Part shown: positions 45,520-50,349 of the stretch, one piece after another
Layout: each line of letters begins with the position of its first letter
Position numbering within the stretch: the stretch's first letter is position 1
Assembly: GCA_036897095.1 (NCBI GenBank)
Contig: JAYMSP010000470.1
Location: 1 to 50,349, forward strand
Direction of reading: 5' to 3'
From: Plantago elongata
Lineage: Eukaryota > Streptophyta > Magnoliopsida > Lamiales > Plantaginaceae
DNA: 50,349 bases
Translations under genes and position numbers: made by a program
The notes under the pieces: generated by a model
Seen by the model: only the letters and a program-made list of their open reading frames with translations
The model's database searches: none
Told to the model about the DNA's origin: nothing

Positions 45520-47186
45520 ATGGCAAGACCCCGGAAGTAAGCTCATACCAGTAGGACGTCCCCGAGGCAGGCCTCCTACTCGAAGGACGACAGCAGCTCG
45601 GACAACCATTCAGACAGGGAGGAGTTGTCCGAGCGATGGGCATACGGCCACTACTTCATCGCAAGATAATCCCCCGGACCCCACGGAGAGAGATCCAGTC
45701 CCCCCTTCCCCCCCGGTCCAACTGCCTCCTCTGTCAGGAGCGCACGGACCTTGATCGGAAGAAATTTCACTCTACCGAACGGGACTGTCATCTCTCCTTA
45801 TGAGTTCAGAATGAACGATAATCAGTTTGGCTTGCTACTTAGCATCATTCAAGGATGTTTGGGTTCGAACAACATCCAACCAACGCCCCAACAGCCCCCT
45901 CCCGAGCAAGCTGAGCCCGCACACTCAAGGTATGAGAGAAGGCCAGTCAAGGAAAGAATCGGAGAAGTGATCCAGGATAATGACCTTTGTCATTTGATCA
46001 ACCGAAGAACCAATTCTCACAAGCACCAGGAAAAGAGTCCCGAAGAACCAACCAGATTGCTTCTAATCCGAGGAAATCCGATAATTTTGCCGGAGAGAGT
46101 GTCGTTGAGATCAGGGCTGATAAAATACCAGGAGCCGACTTGGATCCGAAGACAGGGGAAAAGCTTACCCCCGAACAGATTTACATCCGTCAGAAGACTT
46201 TGGAAATGGAAATGGCAAAACTAATAAAGATGGTCAACGCTCAGGAGAAGGTAACAATGAGAGTTCCAAATTCACTAAGCAATGCTATCCGAAGAGAACA
46301 GAAACCAGCGGAATGTACCATTCCGAACTTTGAACGATACTGTGAAGACAGTTGCCCCGCGGCGCATCTCACTCATTATGAATCCAAGATGGATACCAAC
46401 GGGCTCAATGATAACCTTAAGGTGCTCAACTTTTCCACTACTTTCCTCGGAGAAGCAATGGATTGGTGGACTAGCTTGCCATCAGAATCCATAAGGTCAT
46501 TTGACGATGTTTCCACACTCTTCCTAAAGAGGTTCCAAAAATTCAAGAGAAGGAAGAGATCATTAGATCATCTAGCTAAAGTCATTCAGTCCGAGAATGA
46601 AGATATTCAAACTTTCTTAGATATGTTCAATGCGGAGGTCCGACAGGTGTAAACGCATAACATTAAAGAAGGGGTCCATCACCTGTATGCTCATACCATC
46701 AACCATGACCTATGGAAGAAGTTATCCCAGGAAGAGATCCTCAATGAAAGACAATTAGAGGATATCTGTGATCACGTCTTATACGGATTTGACTTCCGAA
46801 GGAGTGTCCCCATCAGAGCCAGACAAAAAAGAGTCAAGAAACCCGCTAAACAAGAGGCTCCCAAAGCGTGTAAACCAGATCCAAGGAGGGACATCCGAGG
46901 AAAACAAGAATTCCGTAGAGCACGAACTCCTCCTAAGAGATATGCTGAGTATACCCGGTTAAACCGTCCGAGGGAAGAGAGTCTGTCTATCATGGTAGAT
47001 AAGAACCTAGATATCCAGTGGTCGAGGCCTTTCTACAACAATAGGAAAGGGAAGGAAGCAAGGTCCTATTGTGCTTTCCATAGACAAACTAGACATTCAA
47101 CAGAGAAATGTATTCAGCTTAAGACAGAGATTGAAACGCATATCCGAAGTGGTCAGCTCAAGGAGCCGTATTCTGAAGAAGAATAA
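45520..47186 (+). pseudogene. Gypsy (Tat) gag, interrupted
   Basis: The frame starts MARPRK at 45520 but stops after a few codons; a GRPRGRPPTRRTTA stretch follows in another frame. The main gag domain runs from about 45987 to 46650 (LKVLNFSTTFLGEAMDWWTS, LPSESIRSFDDVSTLFLKRF, ENEDIQTFLDMFNAEVRQV). A TAA at 46650-46652 interrupts it, after which the same phase continues for a while (HHLYAHTINHDLWKKLSQEE). A cysteine/histidine segment (YCAFHRQTRHSTEKCIQLK) ends at 47186. The early stop, at least one frameshift and the internal stop make it inactive. Gag would form the particle that packages element RNA. Confidence 0.82.
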
Positions 47187-47519
47187 GTCCCGAGCAGAAG
47201 AAATGATAGGAGCCTGAGGCATAAGTCTATAACTCTTCCCCCTCCACCAAAAAGTACTCCCCCTCCCGAGGCAAGGAAATATGAGGAATATCCGGACGAA
47301 GGAGACTATGAGAACTTGCCTTATAGCGGGGTGATTAATGCCATAACCGGAGGTCCGAGTGGTGGGGATAGCCGCAATGCCCGAGAAAGAACAACATAAG
47401 ACATCCGAAACGGAGACTTGGTACGAAATCCAGCGCCTCCGAGGGGATCAAACACCATATCCTTTGATGATAGTGAGATACCTCCCCCTACCTTTGGGAG
47501 TGGAGACACCTGACCTCCT

Positions 47520-50349
47520 AATGTTCCGTTAGTAGTCGCGTTAGTAATTGCATCTTACAAAGTCAATAAGGTTTTAATAGATACCGACAACTCTTCGGAT
47601 ATCATCTCCAAGAGAACTATAGATCAAATGAACCTAGGAGACATCGAGTATGGGAAGGTAAACTCTTCACTCTCTGGGTTCGGGGATGCATTTTTCACTC
47701 CCATCGGAACAATCAAGCTGCAAGTCTCCATGGGAACCTCTCCGAGGAGAACGACCCAAACGGTGTTGTTCCTGGTTGTAGATAAAGCCTTCAACTACAA
47801 CGTCATCTTTGGAAGGCCAGGCCTCAATCAGTTCCGAGCTATCTCGTCTCCGCTACACAACCGAATCAAATTCCCCACTCCTTATGGAGTTGGAGAGGAA
47901 TTAGGTAACAGACGAGAAGCTTGGGAATGTTACATCCTGTCTACAAATGTGGCCAAAAATCCAATACTTTCCATATCCAAAGGGCCTGACACATCACAAC
48001 CCCCGAAGAATGAAATAGGAGTAGGAGCGGTTGATCACAAGTTTCCTATGTCTGTCCGAATAGAGCCGCATGAGACTATCAAAGAAATTCAAATTATCGA
48101 AGGAGATCCGGACATAAAGACTAAGATAGGAACTGAGATGAGTTCCGAAGTAGAGTTGAAACTCATATCCTACCTCCGAAAGAATTCAAATATATTTGCT
48201 TGGAGTACGGATGATCTTAGAGGGATAGATCCGAGGGTAGCCATTCATCGTCTGAACATGGACCCGACGGTCAAACATATCGGACATAAGAGAAAAGATT
48301 TCGACCCAATTGAAGATGCAATCATAACAGCCGAAGTGGAGAGACTATTAAAGGCTGGACACATCGAAGAATTAAGATACTCGGATTGGGTTTGCAATGT
48401 AGTCTTGGTGGAAAAATCTCCGGGCAAATGGAGAATGTGCAACGACTTCACTCGATTAAACAAATTCTACCCGAAAGACCCATATCCCCTGCCCCGGATT
48501 GGTCAATTGGTAGACTCAACATCTGAATGTTCCCTAATGAGTTTCATGGACGCATACCAAGGATTCTACCAAATTCGGATGGCCAAAGAAGACGTCCCGA
48601 AGATAGCGTTCTTTGCAGCAGGAGGAGTATATTGCTTCAGGGTCATGCCTTTCGGACTCAAAAATGCTGGGGCTACATATCAAAGGCTCGTAAACATAAT
48701 GTTTAAGGAGGAGCTCGGAAAGACCATGGAAATTTATGTGGACGACATGTTAGTCAAAAGCAAAACCGAAGAGAGCCATATTGAACACTTGGAAAACTGT
48801 TTCTCCATTCTTAGGAAATACGGAATGAGCTTAAATCCGGAGAAATGCACCATCGGTAGTCAAAGGAGGAAAGTTTCTCGGGTACATGGTCACAGAAAGA
48901 GGGATTAGCGCTAATCCGGAGAAGATCTGATCCATCCTTGACTTACCCAGCCTAAAAACGTGAACGAGGTGCAACAACTCATCAGAAGAATTTTGTCCCT
49001 TAGTACATTTATCTCGAGATCCGTGGAGAAGAATCTGCCTTTCTTCAAGATCCTAAGGAAAGGGGAAGGATTCGAGTGTACTAAAGAATGTGAGGAAACC
49101 TTCGAGAGCCTCAAAACTTACTTACTATCACCTTCGCTTTTGTCCAAACCACTCGAAGGAGAGCCATTATATTTGTATTTAACGGTGACGAACGAGGCTA
49201 TGAGTTCCGTCCTAGTCCGGATCCAAGGAAATAACCACCTACTGGTATATTACTTAAGCAAAGCCCTTGTAGGTCCCAAACTCAGGTACTTACATATTGA
49301 GAAACTAGCCTATGCTTTGATTCATACTGCCCGAAGGCTCAAACCTTATTTCAAATCTCACCAAATTGTGGTCCTAACTAACGAGCCACTCAAGCAAGTA
49401 ATGGGAAAATCGGATCAATCCATATACTCTCCAAATGGGTGATCGAACTTAGTGAGTATGACATCTCGTACCAAGCTCCGTCAGCTAAGAAAGCCCAAGT
49501 GTTAGCCGACTTCATAGTCGACTTCTCGGAAGAAGATCACCAGGAACCGAGCCCAAGTGTCTTGAATTGATCCGAAAATCCTACCTGAGCTCCCCTGTCT
49601 GAATCCTTGGTCATAGAAGAAGAGGAGCCGGACCATGAGAATGGCCTTTCTGGGAACCAGTGGATGTTCATTGTGGAAGACTCGGATACCACAATGGAAA
49701 TTGCTCCTTCTGAACCCACTGACACTCGGATGGAAACAGATAACACTGAGACACCCGAAGTTGACATAAAAAAGCAAGCCCCTACATGGATCCTACAGGT
49801 AGACGGATCATCCAACAAGAGGCTCGGAGGAATAGGTATCCACCTTCGAAGTCCCGAGGGAGCACAACTTGATTACGCCATCACTTTGGACTTCCGGGTG
49901 ACCAATAATGAAGCCGAATATGAGGCCCTTCTGGCAGGCCTTCGGATGGCCAAAGTACTCCAAGTAAGAAGGATCAGAGCTTATACTGACTCTCAACTCG
50001 TGGAATCACAATATTCTGGAGACTTTATCACTAAGAGCCCAAGTATGCTATTGTATTTGGAAAGGCTCAAAGAAGTTGCATCAGAGTTTGAAGATTTCTC
50101 CCTTGAAAAGTTCGATAGGTCATACAATGAAAAAACTGATACTTTGGCTAAATTCGCTTCCACATCCGGAGCAGTAGACATAAGGAGCATCATCCTCTTG
50201 ACCCTCAGAGCTTCTTCTCTCCACAATCAGGACCTCCCTTTGTACCAAGTGGACGAGGAAAGAACTTGGATGACGGACATCTTGATCTATCTTCGAAATG
50301 GGACATTGCCCTCGGATCCAACAGACGCCTGGAAGATACATTGCCGAGC
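47520..50349 (+). pseudogene. Gypsy (Tat) pol: protease, RT, RNase H and archaeal-type RNase H
   Basis: The aspartic protease remnant VLIDTDNSSDI (47568-47602) has DTD where DTG or DGG is expected. The NYNVIFGRPGLNQFRAISS region follows. RT spans about 48300-48880 with GKWRMCNDFTRLNKFYPKD, FYQIRMAKEDVPKIAFF, FRVMPFGLKNAGATYQRLV and an intact IYVDDMLVKSK box. A one-base frameshift near 48865, a TGA at about 48929 and another shift near 48960 break the connection to RNase H (LYLYLTVTNEAMSSVLVR, YLSKAL, 49160-49280). After two further stops near 49570-49590 comes the archaeal-type RNase H (WILQVDGSSNKRLGGIGIHL, TNNEAEYEALLAGLRMAKVL, YTDSQLV, 49790-50000). The integrase is not reached. Confidence 0.88.

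Larger units (their letters stand above)
44649..50349 (+). mobile_element. Tat-lineage Ty3/Gypsy LTR retrotransposon, 5' part (runs off window)
   Basis: Structure is 5' LTR, PBS, gag, protease, RT, RNase H and a second, archaeal-type RNase H domain. The second RNase H downstream of the first is the hallmark of the Tat clade (Retand/Ogre-like). The element enters a SUMO exon duplicate at 44653, with ATCAT (44649-44653) as candidate target duplication. The integrase and 3' LTR lie beyond the window. Coding regions carry several stops and frameshifts, so this copy is non-autonomous. Confidence 0.88.

Overview
This window comes from a plant nuclear genome, most likely a eudicot. It is AT-rich, has spliced genes with GT-AG introns, and carries plant-type retrotransposons. 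I can name only a few ordinary host genes: GDP-L-galactose phosphorylase (20155-22327, + strand), a mitochondrial ribosomal protein uL30 (25790-26234, + strand), a tRNA-Val(AAC) (38211-38284), and a cluster of SUMO-like genes on the minus strand (28169-44653). Most of the rest is decayed mobile DNA.

Layout. 1-5.2 kb: CT-rich sequence, Helitron-type helicase and RPA-like remnants, and two exons of a cyclopropane-fatty-acid synthase, all on the minus strand, then featureless AT-rich DNA. 5.2-8.9 kb: a PIF/Harbinger transposase with one nonsense codon, abutting a LINE ORF1 with an internal deletion. 9.68-17.44 kb: a degenerate Sirevirus-type Copia element on the minus strand, with PBS, unequal LTRs and a candidate CTTAA target duplication. 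19.6-22.3 kb: the GGP gene, whose leader carries the conserved ACG-initiated upstream ORF thought to give ascorbate feedback. 23.5-24.0 kb: a LINE zinc-finger-domain relic. 24.9-25.3 kb: a broken histone H3.1 copy. 25.8-26.2 kb: the uL30m gene. 27.5 kb: a tiny SINE with a perfect 19-bp target duplication. 29.0-34.2 kb: a long-TIR foldback element, a 5'-truncated LINE ORF2 and a second inverted-repeat element. 34.6-44.65 kb: the main SUMO-like cluster. 44.65 kb to the end: the 5' part of a Tat-lineage Gypsy element inserted into a duplicated SUMO exon 1.

The most interesting system is the SUMO-like cluster. Five loci on one strand share the same two phase-0 intron positions around the SUMO core. 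One is a complete single-domain 85-residue protein with a C-terminal diglycine. Two (370 and 386 residues) have an unusual SUMO - linker - coiled coil - SUMO architecture. One of these keeps the terminal diglycine and the other has lost it. One single-domain copy is broken by a nonsense codon, and one is only a 5' fragment cut by the Gypsy element. The cluster looks like a lineage-specific family in which conjugation-competent and conjugation-incompetent forms coexist. Its function is not known from the sequence.
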